Below the pieces are notes generated by a model that saw nothing but the letters and a program-made list of their open reading frames with translations, was not told the origin of the DNA and did not search any database. A program made the translations under genes and the position numbers. Positions 35,576 through 48,017 of a stretch of DNA of 64,000 nucleotides are shown one piece after another; position 1 is the stretch's first letter; every line of letters begins with the position of its first letter. Origin of the DNA: Amaurobius ferox (Eukaryota > Arthropoda > Arachnida > Araneae > Amaurobiidae); the NCBI GenBank assembly GCA_951213105.1, contig OX578135.1:158233750-158297749 (forward strand). Reading direction: 5' to 3'.

Positions 35576-36257
35576 TTAACCAGCGTTTTTCAATGAGTGG
35601 GAAAGCTACAACATTTAAAATGTCACGATTGTTGCAGCTCAGTCTGTTTACTTACTCCTTTGTAAAATATTGGTACATGAGATATTTTATTTTGTTTAAA
35701 AAAGTTAGGGGATTAAATAAACTTAGGGATTCTAAAGATGTTTAATGATTGGTGTTTATAATAATGATGTTTCAACAGAATAGATGAAAATATACGTATT
35801 CCAATACGTATTTATATGCCACGAGGCAAGGTTATAGATTGACTTGAATGTAAAATTTCTCCGAATAATTGCATAGATTTAATTTCTATACCAAAAAATA
35901 AGTTAGAAAATAATTCATATTTTGACGGGAAGTCTATCGTTGGAGTATCCAGATGAAATCGGGGCGAAAACTAAAAGTGGTAAAACAGTAAGCGAATAAT
36001 TTGTAGCGCTGTAAACGAAATAAATTAGACTGGAAAAATCGAATACATTTTTTAACTTTACTGAAGTTTTATTTTAAGAAATCTTATTCACGCAAAACCA
36101 TTTCCGCTCCATTGGACTGGCGTCACCGCTGATCCATTAAATGCACAAAATAAAACATAGCAATTTGTATCTTCCATAGATGTACACTCCTTTACATTAT
36201 GATAGTAAAGTAATACACATAGTGTGTAATGGAAAATACTAATGTTTTCAATCATTA
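35576..36257. other. Unassigned DNA
   Basis: No feature can be supported. Confidence 0.3.
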
Positions 36258-36435
36258 CCTTTTGTTTACGGGTGGGACAGCGGCAATCCCAAATGAAGAA
36301 CCTCTCAAAAAGAGTTCATGGACGCCAATGTCTGCAAAGGGGGATAGAACTGTTTAGGATAGGGTATGTCAAATACCTGTCTTTTTGAGAGGTTCTTCGT
36401 TTGGGATGGACGCTGTCCCACCCGTAAGCAAAAGA
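36258..36435. mobile_element. Foldback MITE 'CCTTTTGC', free copy
   Basis: Inverted arms CCTTTTGTTTACGGGTGGGA and its complement, with TTAA to the right (36436-36439) and a mutated TTA to the left. Same family as 24518. Confidence 0.7.
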
Positions 36436-36599
36436 TTAACATCGATATATAAGGATTGCCAGGTGTTCGTCTGTCTGTCTGTCTGTCCGTTTGTCAGTCT
36501 GTCACTCTTTTTTTAGGCACTTCCCGAATAGATAGATTTGCACTTTGGTACACGGCTCGGTCGTTCGATAAAATCCCCGAATAAAATTCGAATTTTTCG

Positions 36600-37740
36600 A
36601 AAACGTTCTCTAGAGGGGGTGCTCCACACGAAAACGTTCGAAATGTGAAATGATAGGAAAGCATGCTTTGCGATAAGATAGAGACTTTAAATGTAATGTA
36701 TGGGTAAATCGTTCGAAAGGAAGAAAGTGTGTAATTTCAGATTTGCAATATTTTCTACTTGCGGTGCCGCACACCAAAATGTTCGATTTACCGAATAAAT
36801 GAGAAAAGGCTCCTTTAAAATTTGGTTATAAGGGCTAATCATTTGATGAAAACACCTAAGACGAATATAGTGTTTCATAAATGTTCGTTTATTGGGGTGC
36901 TCCAGAGAAAAACGCTCGAAAGGTGAATTGATAAAAGAAACATGCTTCGAGATGAGATAGAGATATCAAATTTGGTGTAGGGGTAGATAACTTGGAAGGA
37001 AGAACCTTTACAATTTCAGTATACCAATATTTTCTATTTTAGAGGAGTGCCGCACACCAAAATGTTTGATTTTCGGAATAAAGTAGAACCTCCCCTTTTA
37101 AAACGTGATAGAGGCTTAATATTTGGTATATGAGCGAATCGTCTGATTGACAACACAAGAAGAATAAAGTTTTTCGATAATGTATACTTAAGGGGGTGGG
37201 TACTCCACACAAAAACATTCGAAAGGTGAAATGATAGAAAAAGAATACTTCGCGATGAGATAGTGACTTCAAATTTGGTGTACGGGTAAGTTGGAAAGTA
37301 AGAAAGTGTGCAATTTCAGTTTTCCACCATTTGTTATTGTAGGGGCGTGCCGCTTACTAAAATATTCGATTTGTCGAACAAATGAAAAACGCCTCCTTTA
37401 CAATGTGATAGAGGCTTGAAATTTAGTATATGGGCTAATCATTCGATAAAAAATCCTAAGATTATTACGGTTTTTCAAAAATGATCAATTTAAATGGGGT
37501 GCTACACAGAAAAACGTTCGAAAGGTGAAGTGATAGAAAAAACATGCTTTACTATAGGATAGAGACATCAAATTTGGTGTACGGGTATATAGTTTAAAAG
37601 AAAAAGTGTGCAATTTCAGATTTCCAATATTTGCTACTTTAGGGGGTGTCGCACACCAATATGTACGATTTTCGGAATGAATGAGGCACGCTTCCTTTTA
37701 GATGTGACAGAGGCTTGATATTTGGTATATGTGCCAATCA
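36600..37740. repeat. ~300-bp tandem array (four units) built of two ~150-bp half-units
   Basis: Full units start near 36614, 36894, 37193 and 37495, each with a GGTGCTCCACAC-like start then ACGTTCGAAA. Between them a related half-unit GTGCCGCACACCAAAATGTTCGA recurs near 36760, 37042, 37343 and 37640. The roughly 145-150-bp spacing of the half-motifs shows an older dimeric structure. Units are clearly diverged. No coding potential. Confidence 0.85.
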
Positions 37741-37859
37741 TACTTTATTCGTATCTATTTAGAATAAATAAGACAAATAGAAAAATTATGTAATCAGAAA
37801 TCGATATGAAACGAAATAAGTAACATCAAGGGGCAATTATTTTGACAATGAAAATTATC

Positions 37860-38115
37860 CGCAAACGATATCTAGATTTAAACGAGCAACTTTCAAGCTA
37901 CCGCCTCGACAGTTGGACCACAGGGGACAAAATGTTCGCAGTAAATTATACCCGTTAATTATTAAATAGATAAATTTTTATATCGCCACGTATCGACAAA
38001 AAAGAAACACCCACCAAGCGACAATTATTCGAAGAACAAAAACTGCCTCTGGCTGGACTCGAACAGGCAATCTCCTGGCTAGTGCCTCAACATCCTGTCA
38101 CTTGGACTACAAGAG
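37860..38115 (-). repeat. tRNA-like (SINE-head) sequence
   Basis: At 38046-38115, on the minus strand, an A-box-like TAGTCCAAGTGACAGG and a B-box-like GTTCGAGTCC are about 35 bases apart. A similar but poorer version of the A half lies at about 37890-37930. It could be a tRNA-derived SINE head or a tRNA pseudogene; not folded as a functional tRNA. Confidence 0.4.
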
Positions 38116-38188
38116 ACACAGTGGCATACATCCCTCGAAATGACTGCAACTTTAATTTATACACGAGTAGAGAGACCTACACAGATGA

Positions 38189-38302
38189 TGAGTCGAGGTG
38201 GTTGGATAATGAGTCGAGGTGGTTGGATAATGAGTCGAGGTGGTTGGATAATGAGTCGAGGTGGTTGGATAATGAGTCGAGGTGGTTGGATAATGAGTCG
38301 AG
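38189..38302. repeat. 21-bp minisatellite, 5.4 copies
   Basis: Five exact head-to-tail copies of TGAGTCGAGGTGGTTGGATAA followed by a partial one. Because 21 is a multiple of three, at least two plus and two minus frames stay open through it (38082-38393 plus encodes NESRWLD repeats). I read these ORFs as by-products. Confidence 0.95.
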
Positions 38303-38654
38303 AATCTGCTCGGAGGATCCTAATCGAATCGAACAGCTTACTGGAGATGACCAAAATGTCACTTATTTGCTCATGGTGATCGATTCGAGTTGAACACTTT
38401 TGTTGATGTGACCTATTCGAAGTCACTCACCTGTTCGCGCAATGATCGAGACGGCTCAAACGACCTACTTGCTCTTTGTCACCAAATTAAGTTGAGCAAT
38501 TGCTCGGCTCCTAACTCCTCACCTGCTTGAGACGATCAATTTCCTATTCTTAATGTGCCGTTTATATGCAACTGAAAAATATTGAAAAAATAATTAAGAC
38601 TGATTAAATATTTGAGCTCCATAAATGTTTTCAATTCTTGCCAATTTGAGTTTA

Positions 38655-39755
38655 GCGAAAATGCTGACCATAGGGTTGCTGGTGTGTTTTTAGATACCAA
38701 GAAAGCCTTTGATTGTATTGATTATAATATCTTGCTGTGTATAAATGTCAGAGGATTGGCATTCGGGGCATTACGTTAGAATGGTTCAGATCTTATCTCA
38801 ATGGGCATGAGCAATCCGTTAGAATCGGTTCTGCTTAAGTTGAAAAACGTTAGTTAAGCAGGGCATTTTCCAGGGGTCAGTCCTGGGTCCGATTTTGTTT
38901 CTTGTCTTTTTAATGACCTCTGTTTGCTTAATTTTAATGGGACTTTGGCTGCTTTTGCTGATGATATTGCTTTATCTTATCATGGACCTACAAATCCTGA
39001 TGTCTTGAGAAATATGAAAACGATCTGGCGACTATTAGACAATGGTTCTGTGTTAATAATATTGCTCTTAATATCAAAAACTCTAGACCTATTTGTTTTG
39101 CCTTGTCCAAAAAATATTTTGTTAGCTCTGTGTTAAAATATCATACTTGTTATCCAGATAATACTCGCAATTGTGAAGCTATTGAGCAGGCGAGTAGCTT
39201 TAAATACCTTGGTAGTACCATCTATGAAATGCTATCTTGGAAGCCTCATATTACTGGTCTTAATAAACGATTAAAGTTTAATATCAGAAGTTTTTATTTT
39301 CTACGCTAGTTTTGTCCTCCTGATGTTCTTCGGTTTCTTTATTACTCATTAATTCACTCTCTTATTCAGTATGGCATAACCTGTTTTGGTAGGACTTATC
39401 TGAACACCCTTAGACCTGTTATTTTACTTCAAAAATTGTTTATTAGGATTGTCTTATGTAAACCTCGTCAGGCACCATGTTTTCCGCTTTCCTCGATTCT
39501 ATGATTATGCCATTAAGGCATCTTTATGTTTACAAAGTTTTTAACAAGTTTTATATTAGAAATAAAAATGCGGGTGGTAGTCAATGTAACTTCGGGCTAA
39601 GGCGGAGTATTATCAGACCTCTTCGAGCCAATCCTACTAAGTTTCAGAAATTTTATATCTTTTTACCTCCTAGATTTTGCAATCTTCTGCTTCAATCTTT
39701 TGAAAGCATTGTTACCTTCCGTTCCTTTCCCAGGACAAGATTGGTTATTTACTTA
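38655..39755 (+). mobile_element. LINE reverse-transcriptase relic
   Basis: Plus-strand fragments in shifting frames: LDTKKAFDCIDYNILL (palm motif A region, about 38690), AAFADDIALS (the catalytic xADD box, in the ORF at 38924), then SSFKYLGSTIYEMLSWKPHI and the C-terminal segment ending near 39755 (GLRRSIIRPLRANPTKFQ). No endonuclease or RNase H remains. Stops and frameshifts are frequent. Confidence 0.8.
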
Positions 39756-40635
39756 TAATTCATTTTAAATTGAGAATTTTCCTATATTGATAGCTAATTA
39801 TTTACCTGCTTTAATTGTCATCATTATCCTTTTCATTGCATATCTTTTTAAATGTTATGTTGTAATGATTTATTGCAATTGTTTTATCTGTAATTGTTTT
39901 TATGTCATGTCATTTGATGCTACTATAATTACCATGTTTACTCATATGCTATAAAGTTATCTTTTAAGAGTGGGTATTCATGTATCTTGTAATCTCCTTA
40001 CTTTGAATGTTAAAGATATTACAAATTAAAAGAAAAAAATTGCACTATGCTCATGCCCACAATTTGGTACCAAGAAATCTTGCATGTAGACGGGAAATTA
40101 CAATTGGTGTCAAATGAAAACTTGGTATGGATCAAATTCTGGTTCGCCAAAAAAAGGTTGGAAATCGGTGTAAACTGTAATTTTATCAACCTCAAACTTG
40201 GCGCATGCACATTTTGACAGTTATCTGTTCCCGATTTAAAAACATTCTTCCACCGCAATTTCCCGTTTATACGTATATTTGTTAGCACCAATAAGTTGGT
40301 GTAATTTGCTGAAACATGTAAACGACACATAAATGGGGATTGGGGTTAAATATTTTGCTACAACTTGTTAGTGGCAATTTGTTAGTACCAACTTGTTAGC
40401 ATCAAGACAAATTTGCTGGAATGTATAAACATAGAGCATTCTTATTATAACAAAATTTAAAAGCATTAGATAATATACTTATTCATCGTAACACGAATTG
40501 AATAGCTTCATATTATTTACGCACAAGTTAAAAGCTATGTTACCAATTACAACTTGATTGACCCGTAGTTTTATAACAGAAAAGCTGCCTGGATCATATA
40601 AAGTTGTAATATATGCATTTCATATTTTCTTCCAG
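39756..40635. other. LINE 3' flank and unassigned DNA
   Basis: Nothing beyond T-rich sequence after the LINE. It ends in a polypyrimidine tract and AG at 40635. Confidence 0.3.
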
Positions 40636-40698
40636 TTGAGCGAAGATTTGTCCGGATTCAACTTTGGACAATTCTCTACTGTGCATATTCAAACGCAG
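40636..40698 (+). CDS. Candidate leader exon of PGRP gene 2
   Basis: A 63-bp segment between a good acceptor (TTTTCTTCCAG) and a near-perfect donor (ACGCAG|GTAAGA). PGRP2's first domain exon (48018) must be entered in phase 1. Read so that it ends in phase 1, this exon encodes ERRFVRIQLWTILYCAYSNA, a hydrophobic stretch ending in a plausible signal-peptidase site just before the VQDPCENVEIVSR start of the PGRP domain. A Met would have to come from a still earlier exon. In the other open frame it reads LSEDLSGFNFGQFSTVHIQT, which would not fit in phase. The splice sites are what is seen; joining it to gene 2 over 7.3 kb is inference. Confidence 0.4.
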
Positions 40699-42511
40699 GT
40701 AAGAAGGTTTATAAATAACCCATCATTCCTTTAACGGACCTTAGTTATGAAATCCAACTTCAAAAGTCTAATTGTTTGCTTATATTTAAAATGTTTTGCA
40801 ATGCATACCTATGCATTATATTATTTGCTTGGTTAAAAAATTTTATTCCGAGACTTGTACAGATACGGCGCACTTGAATTAAACTTCCGTTTCCGCCTAT
40901 GGTGTATTTCAGCCTTAAACACAAAGGGCTTTTTAAAATATTTTATTAAAACTCAACAAGCACATTCAATACATACAACTCTCGATCCGTTTTCAGTGTT
41001 GCTCATTTTTCCCCTTTCCAAGCTAAAAACCAGTCATCTATACATGCCGTGATTTTAGCCTTAACCTTCCACGCTTTTACAACTACTAAACCTTGCACAA
41101 TTTTACGACTGGACATTTTAGTCCGAGAATGCCCAATCCTTTTTTCGTTAAGGTCTCCCCTGTATGCCTCAGGGTTGCCAAAAACGAAACTGGCCCTTTT
41201 CTCTACAGATCACCAATCAAAGGCTTCGATTGATCGTGAGATTTTTATCTCACTCTATCATCGCTGTCTATTTTTATACGGCAATATTCAAAATATTTAT
41301 TAGACTCTAATAGGCGCGGCATTAGATTTGTCTAATACTGTGGTAAAGAGCACCCGTTTCTCTTTAATGCATCTTACCTTCAAAAATATTTTCTATTCCT
41401 ATTTAATTCCCGCAGGAGGTAAGAGCTGGAATTTCCAGGTCAAGGGACTCTAAAAAAACAGAAATCCTTGATCTTTTAGGGCTGCCAAATGAAACACCAG
41501 CGACTCTGAGCTGTACGATCCTTACACCTGATGAATCTCAAACTCATGCTTTTGATTGCATTTTACTATTACATAGTACTTTACTGCATACAAAGTTAAG
41601 ATATTTATTAACCCTTACCACCACCATTCAGCCCTAAATATAGTGAAAATAAATTAAATACGTTCATGATTAAGTACCTGTGTGTGGTCGCCACGAGCGT
41701 GGGGAATGATACTTTTTAGAGCGAGCGATATAAGGAAAATTGAGTTATCAATGAAAATGTGTAACAATCTATGGGGAGGGATCCTATGGCGGATGCTTGA
41801 TCCATAGTATATTAGAATGTAGTAGCACAATTTGAATATCCTCATAGGTAAAAATTCCTTAAGGAGGAATCCCCTGCACATAAAGTACAGAATGGATTAC
41901 CTGTTATTCGAACTTCAGGCTACACATTCTAATACTAATATTAAATACCCATAGGTAATGAGCAGAAGGATCTGCCAATCGTGAAAACTTAGTGGTTCAT
42001 CATTCATAATAAAAATAATAATACCTTAAGATTGTAAGTTAAAAAAGAGGCATAAAAAAGACGTAATTGTTAACAAAGTAATTTCATTTATTACATATAA
42101 ATCTTGATTATTATTATATTATATTCATATCAAATCATTATTAATATTACAATTTATGAGATCTCTGGAGATTTAATTAATTATGTCATTCATTATACCT
42201 ACTCAATTAATTCGTGCAAATCCTTTTTATACACAAATCAATTCATCCTATATTTACACACTTTCAAATTATATTCATAATGTTTTGTAATATGTTTGTT
42301 TCAATAAATCAATCGACAATTAGCTACTTTATACAATTCAATATTTTAATTTCTATATTCATTGTTATTTCATTACCATTATACAATTTTACTTATTAAA
42401 TTTCAATGTCTATAGACTAAATAATAAAAACGAATGCATCATACTTATACCATCACTTCAGCAGGGATCGTCAGTGCACCAGTGAAAATCTTCCACTAGT
42501 AAATAATTTTA
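40699..42511. other. Unassigned DNA (possible PGRP2 intron)
   Basis: No feature can be supported apart from short ORFs without motifs. Confidence 0.3.
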
Positions 42512-44069
42512 TACACTCACTTCCGAAAGTTAAGCACACAATGCAAATTTTCATTTTTCAAAAGTGTATTTGAATATGAGTGGCTTAAAATAGCTGCGGG
42601 TGTAGATGGCAATATGCAAATATCGTATGTTACAGCCAATCACGATTGACTCTCCGAATGCTATGCTAATTAGGCAATCCTTATAGACGTTAGCATTCTG
42701 AAGAGTTTGAGGAGGTGCATTTAAATGCTGATACGAAGTGCTTATAACTTTTGTAGGATTATTTGTGATGATGCTCGTGTTTCTATGGCTGAAGAAATAC
42801 GAATGACAGATAGTGAGCGCTGGCGTGCTGTGATGGCGTGCATTGAAGCAGGACAGTCAATCAAAGATATCGCTATTTTCTTTGACGTTGATCATTCGGT
42901 AATTTTTAGATTATGTAAACAATTCTAAATAAGTCTAACAGTTGTCCGGAGACCTGTTTGCGGTCGTGCAAGGGTTACCACCCCCTCTGATGATCGGTAT
43001 ATTGCTATAGTAGCCAAGCGGAATCGACAAGCAACCTCCACTACTGTTACACCCATGGTTGTACTGGTAAGACAATGGTTGCACTTGGTAAGACAATATC
43101 TACCAGTACTGTGCGCTGAAGGCTTCACGTGAAGGGACTGTAAGTCTAAGTACCACGTTTTTGTGTTCCAATAACCGTCCAGGCCAGAGGAGCAAGATTA
43201 ACGTGGTGTCGTCAACATGTCAATTGGACTGGCTCAGATTGGTGCAACGTCCTGTTCACGGACGAGTCCAGATTTGCACTGGAATCAGATGATAAGCGTG
43301 TAAGGGTCTGGAGAGAACGAGGCACACGCAATCAGGCCAAGAACATCATCGAACATCACGCATTCAGAGGTGGCAGCGTCATGGTATGGGCTGGAATTTC
43401 AATGGGATATCGCACAGAGCTGCACATCTTTGAAGATGGTTCTGTGACGGCTGCGCGGTATCGGTATAAAGTCCTAAACACCATTCAGTGTCTCTACGCT
43501 GCAGCAGTTGGTCCTGATTTCCTCCTTATGGACTCTTATGTCCGTCCCCATCGATCTGACATCTTTGACGAATACCTGGAAAGTGAGGGCATTTCTCGTA
43601 TGGAGTGGCCGGCGCATTCCTTCGACCTTATTCCCATTAAAAATCTTTGGTATGCCCTCGGGGGTGTTGTCTCTGCACATTTACCTCCTCCAGCCAGTCT
43701 CAGAGAGTTGAAAACTGTCCCATTGGAGGAATAACCATTGCTCGCATCTGCGATGGTTGATCACCTTCTTGAAAGCATGAAAATTTGTTGTAAAGTTTGT
43801 GTAAAGGACCGGGCTGGCCACATACCATATTAATATAAGTTTTGTTTGGTTTGTTTGCTTTAAACATAATTTTGTTAATGACCCAAATGTGAAGTCATAA
43901 TATAACTTACGAAATGTATTTATTTTTTTCATCTTTGTACATAATTTTTGTTTTCTTTAATGCATAAACACATTTGCTACCTTCATGTACAATTTTGAGT
44001 TAATCAAAGCGTTACTTTTCCAGTTTTGTTAATTTTATCGTCCGTGCTTAACTTTTGAAAGCCAGTGTA
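42512..44069 (+). mobile_element. Tc1-like transposon, TA-flanked, transposase dead
   Basis: Outer ends are TACACTC...AAGTTAAGCAC and the complement of GTGCTTAACTTTTGAAAGCCAG, with TA on both sides (42512-42513, 44068-44069). Transposase pieces on the plus strand: helix-turn-helix (MTDSERWRAVMACIEAGQS, 42800), VLFTDESRFALESD (first catalytic Asp, about 43260), a block starting MVWAGISMGYRTELHIFEDG (43381), and the C-terminus. In the DD34E triad the second Asp of the usual MDDNARPH is Ser (MDSYVRPH), and the Glu of PIENLW is Lys (PIKNLW). Together with frameshifts this makes it inactive. Confidence 0.9.
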
Positions 44070-45690
44070 TGCAACATCACCAATTTATCGTTGAAGCCAA
44101 GGCTAGTCACGATTGATTTTCTGTACGGTTATGATACTTATTAAACAGTCTAAGGGGGTTTTCTAGAATGTTCTAATCGGCATCGATTAATTGGGCTCGG
44201 GCAGTTCATGGCTTCACTAACTTCAAAAATATACGTATAATTAATTATTTCAAATCTCATCTTTATTGATGATTCGTCTGCGTCCATCATTCTAAAAAAA
44301 ACAACAACATCCAATTTCGATTACAGTTATATCTTATTATACCAACTAAAAGCACAAAAGTCACTCAGCGTGCTATACGCTCTCTGCTATGCACATACTA
44401 AATCTCATCGAATGGAGTCATTCAGAATTACAATCACTGCACAAAAGTTCCTTTTGCACATTCATCACCTTCATCCGTTCTCATTCGTATCGATTCATAA
44501 TAAAGGGGCATATTCAATGACGCTATCGAAATTCGACAGTGTTCCATGACATTCACGTTGTAAATTAATACGCCAATTCAAAAGCAAATGCATAAGTTGA
44601 AGTTGGACGTGATAATATAGCTGCAGATAAAATAAAAGTGTATGCTGTTAAATCAAATCTCTTTCGGATGCTACAACAAAGTAGCTATTTCTCGTCACTA
44701 ACACTCGCATCTTTACGTATAATAAAGGCAGACTGGGCTTTGCTGACTCTGAAAAAAGTGCGTCCAGCTTGCTAGATCATACTGAAAATATTGCACCTAA
44801 AAACGAAGTGCCCCAGAAAATTCAGGAGCCTGCCGAAGCAGGTCCTATCAGTAAGAAAGCCAATCCAGTAATTGTAATCTTACATGCCTAGAAACCTAAA
44901 GCTCTCCTAGCCTAGTCACCTCGAAATCATATCGCGCTCGCCGCTACCAAAAAAAAAAGATCCTATCACGTTATGTTTTTCTCACCAACGTGATCGAGGA
45001 CACAAGGTCGTCAAGCTAGGGTAGAAGATTTCACTCCCCCTTTCGCATTTCACTTCCCTTTTCATTTAACCCGAACGCATGTGCAAAAGCTGTCGCCGCG
45101 CTGTCGCTTAATCGCTTTTTGAAACGAGACGATGAGAGTAATCGAGAGTATTCAATCACCTTCCCTGACAATTTTATAACATGATTGTCGCCATTTCATG
45201 TTAAAGTGAAAATTAAATTGAAATAAGTCACCATAGGGGTTCCTAGTTGCGGTTCCAACTTGGTAGGTCCCTGATCATTTGACTATTTAGAGTGTCATAA
45301 AAGTAGCTGGAAATATCCTGATTGCTTCAATTCGTGATTGGGAACGGAAGTCGCTCACTTTATCCCTTCAGCTGAGGTTATCTGAAAAACATCGACAGAT
45401 GTTCAGTAAACGTGGGTGGCATGTCTTGGCGAAAGTCGAGTACCGCTGATGCTCATCGTTGAATGGGAAGCCCTAAGGGAAATCATTGTTTTTCTTCAAG
45501 GTTCGAAAAATAAAAGTAGCAAAGATTCGTAAAGATGGAAATTGGAAAAAAGGTAGCATATGTCTAATAATCTATGTTATCACAACACAATCATATATTG
45601 ATAAACATGCTTAAAAATTATATTTTATTCTATTTTTAATGTCAGTGTATTAATTATGTAATACACACAATATAGTGAAAGCCTTGAAAC
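44070..45690. other. Unassigned DNA
   Basis: No gene or mobile element can be supported. Confidence 0.3.
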
Positions 45691-46600
45691 CATGAAGGCC
45701 TTGAAACTACTCAAAATAAGAAAGATTGTTTACCCGTTTTTCTTAAGCAATTGGCCCTGGAGATTATTGCCAAAATCCCTCCAAATGATATTACTATTTA
45801 CTCAGATGGTAGTAGAATGGACGAAAAGGCAGGAAGTGGAGTTTTTATTAAAACACCTACAGATGAATACTCGATAAAACAACGAAACCCCGACTACTGC
45901 TCGGGTTTCCGAAGCGAATTACTAGCAATCAATATGGGACTTGAGATTATAATGAGTGCGGGCAACTATGGAGGTATCTGGATACTATCTGATAGCCGTA
46001 GCTCTATTCAACACCTTAAAAACTGGACCCACATTGGAGATAAAACCAGCTTATCTATCCTTCAGAGAGTAAAAATCATCTCCCACCAGCATTAAATACA
46101 CTTTCAGTGGATCCCGTCCCATGTGGATATTCACGGAAACGAACTGGCGGATTCCCTTGCTAAGGAGGGACTGGATCTTCCTGTTCCTGCTGCCGAGGAG
46201 CTTACTTACCTGGAACTATTCTCGACGCAAAAGGCCCAAAACAAAGAAAAATGGCTTCTGCCTCCCTCTCACTGCTGGTATAGGGGAAATAGACCAGGAC
46301 TTTCTCTGTCTCTTCCTTGTGACAGGCAACTCAACACTTGTCTATCCCGGCTGGCCAGTGGACACTTGAAGGGCCTGTTATATTCTGGAGGCCAAAAAAC
46401 TTTTCCCATTTGCACTAAGTGCCGGTAAGTCCAGGCTTCGCCAGAACATATTTTGGACTGTCTCGGGCTGGACAGGGTCGGACATTTATGGTTCTAACCT
46501 TTTGGTATCGGATTTTATTAAAGTCAACGGTTTTACTGATCTGATCGGACTCCGTCAGACCAGATGGGAGATTAGCAACAACACAATATAGTACATAATA
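45691..46600 (+). mobile_element. LINE ORF2 C-terminal relic (RNase H), plus strand
   Basis: RNase H I domain with its acidic set visible: ITIYSDGSRMDEKAGSG, FRSELLAINMG and WILSDSRSSIQHL (45751-46095). After one stop it continues with WIPSHVDIHGNELADSLAKE (about 46110-46165). A C-terminal region with a degraded Cys/His knuckle follows (PICTKCR, then a frame change). No reverse transcriptase upstream, so a 5'-truncated copy, different from the one at 17298. Confidence 0.82.
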
Positions 46601-47005
46601 AAATTATGATCTAAATAATATGATATATGAAAAGAAAAAGCAATAACATGAAAAAATGTTAATAATTAAGTTAACCATTTAAAATGAAACATAAATGAAA
46701 AAATTTATTCCATTTGCTTATAACTTAAAAATGAAATTATTGGTTTATGATAGCTGAAATAAGATACATCATCCATCAATTGCAACGGTTCTAAATATCT
46801 AAAAAATACCATGTCAAACGCAGGCTGTCTCTACTCACTCACACACACTGAATCGAATAATTTGAATAGTCAGAAATTATAGATTTCCTCCTACTCTCCA
46901 TCTTAAGCAAATCATAAGCAAATCACATTTTATCATAAGCAGATGTTGCATCAATTGTTGCGAGTCAACAGAATAAAACGAAGGGCCTTTATGAGCTGGA
47001 GTAAC
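46601..47005. other. Unassigned AT-rich DNA
   Basis: Nothing seen before the satellite array. Confidence 0.3.
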
Positions 47006-47960
47006 ATGGATTGACCCTAACTATGAATTTTCTTTACATGAAACTCAATTTTAAGAATCTTTGAACCAATGTTATCAATTTAAACAAACTTTTCGAATTT
47101 TTCACTCTATATGGGGATCAATTCATTCATGGGGATCAATCATAGTGGATTGATCCTAACTATGAATTTTCTTCACATGAAACTCAATTATAAGAACCTC
47201 TGAACCAATGTTATCAATTTAAACAAACTTTTCGTATTTTTCACTTTATATGGAGATCAATTCATTCATGGGGATCAATCATAGTGAATTGACCCTAACT
47301 ATGAATTTTCTTCACATGAAACTCAATTTTAAGAACCTCTGAACCAATGTTATCAATTTAAACAAACTTTTCGTATTTTTCACTTTATATGGAGATCAAT
47401 TCATTCATGGGGATCAATCATAGTGAATTGACCCTAACTATGAATTTTCTTCACATGAAACTCAATTTTAAGAACCTCTGAACCAATGTTATCAATTTAA
47501 ACAAACTTTTCGTATTTTTCACTTTATATGGAGATCAATTCATTCATGGGGATCAATCATAGTGAATTGACCCTAACTATGAATTTTCTTCACATGAAAC
47601 TCAATTTTAAGAACCTCTGAACCAATGTTATCAATTTAAACAAACTTTTCGTATTTTTCACTTTATATGGAGATCAATTCATTCATGGGGATCAATCATA
47701 GTGAATTGACCCTAACTATGAATTTTCTTCACATGAAACTCAATTTTAAGAACCTCTGAACCAATGTTATCAATTTAAACAAACTTTTCGTATTTTTCAC
47801 TTTATATGGAGATCAATTCATTCATGGGGATCAATCATAGTGAATTGACCCTAACTATGAATTTTCTTCACATGAAACTCAATTTTAAGAACCTCTGAAC
47901 CAATGTTATCAATTTAAACAAACTTTTCGTATTTTTCACTTTACATGGGGATCAATTCAT
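47006..47960. repeat. 139-bp satellite-like tandem array, about 6.9 units
   Basis: Units start near 47006, 47142, 47281, 47420, 47559, 47698 and 47837 with a regular 139-bp step, each holding TTGACCCTAACTATGAATTT and GGGGATCAATCATAGT. The first two units are diverged; units three to seven look almost identical. The array stops at 47960, 57 bp before the PGRP2 exon. Confidence 0.95.
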
Positions 47961-48017
47961 ACCTTATTTTAAAGCTAGTATTTTCTTATGAAATTTCCAC
48001 ATTTTTTTAAATTTTAG

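Noticed and set aside
36462..36500. GTCT-type repeats near 36.47 kb as a CRISPR-like or regulatory array
   Set aside because: It is a short (GTCT)n microsatellite with no spacers.
38082..38393. 103-codon ORF with NESRWLD repeats as a gene
   Set aside because: Its openness is explained by the 21-bp minisatellite; frames on both strands are equally open and there is no other support.
41400..41500. Possible short exon after CCCGCAG with GAGGTAAGAG
   Set aside because: The segment between acceptor and donor would be only a few bases and has no link to either PGRP gene.
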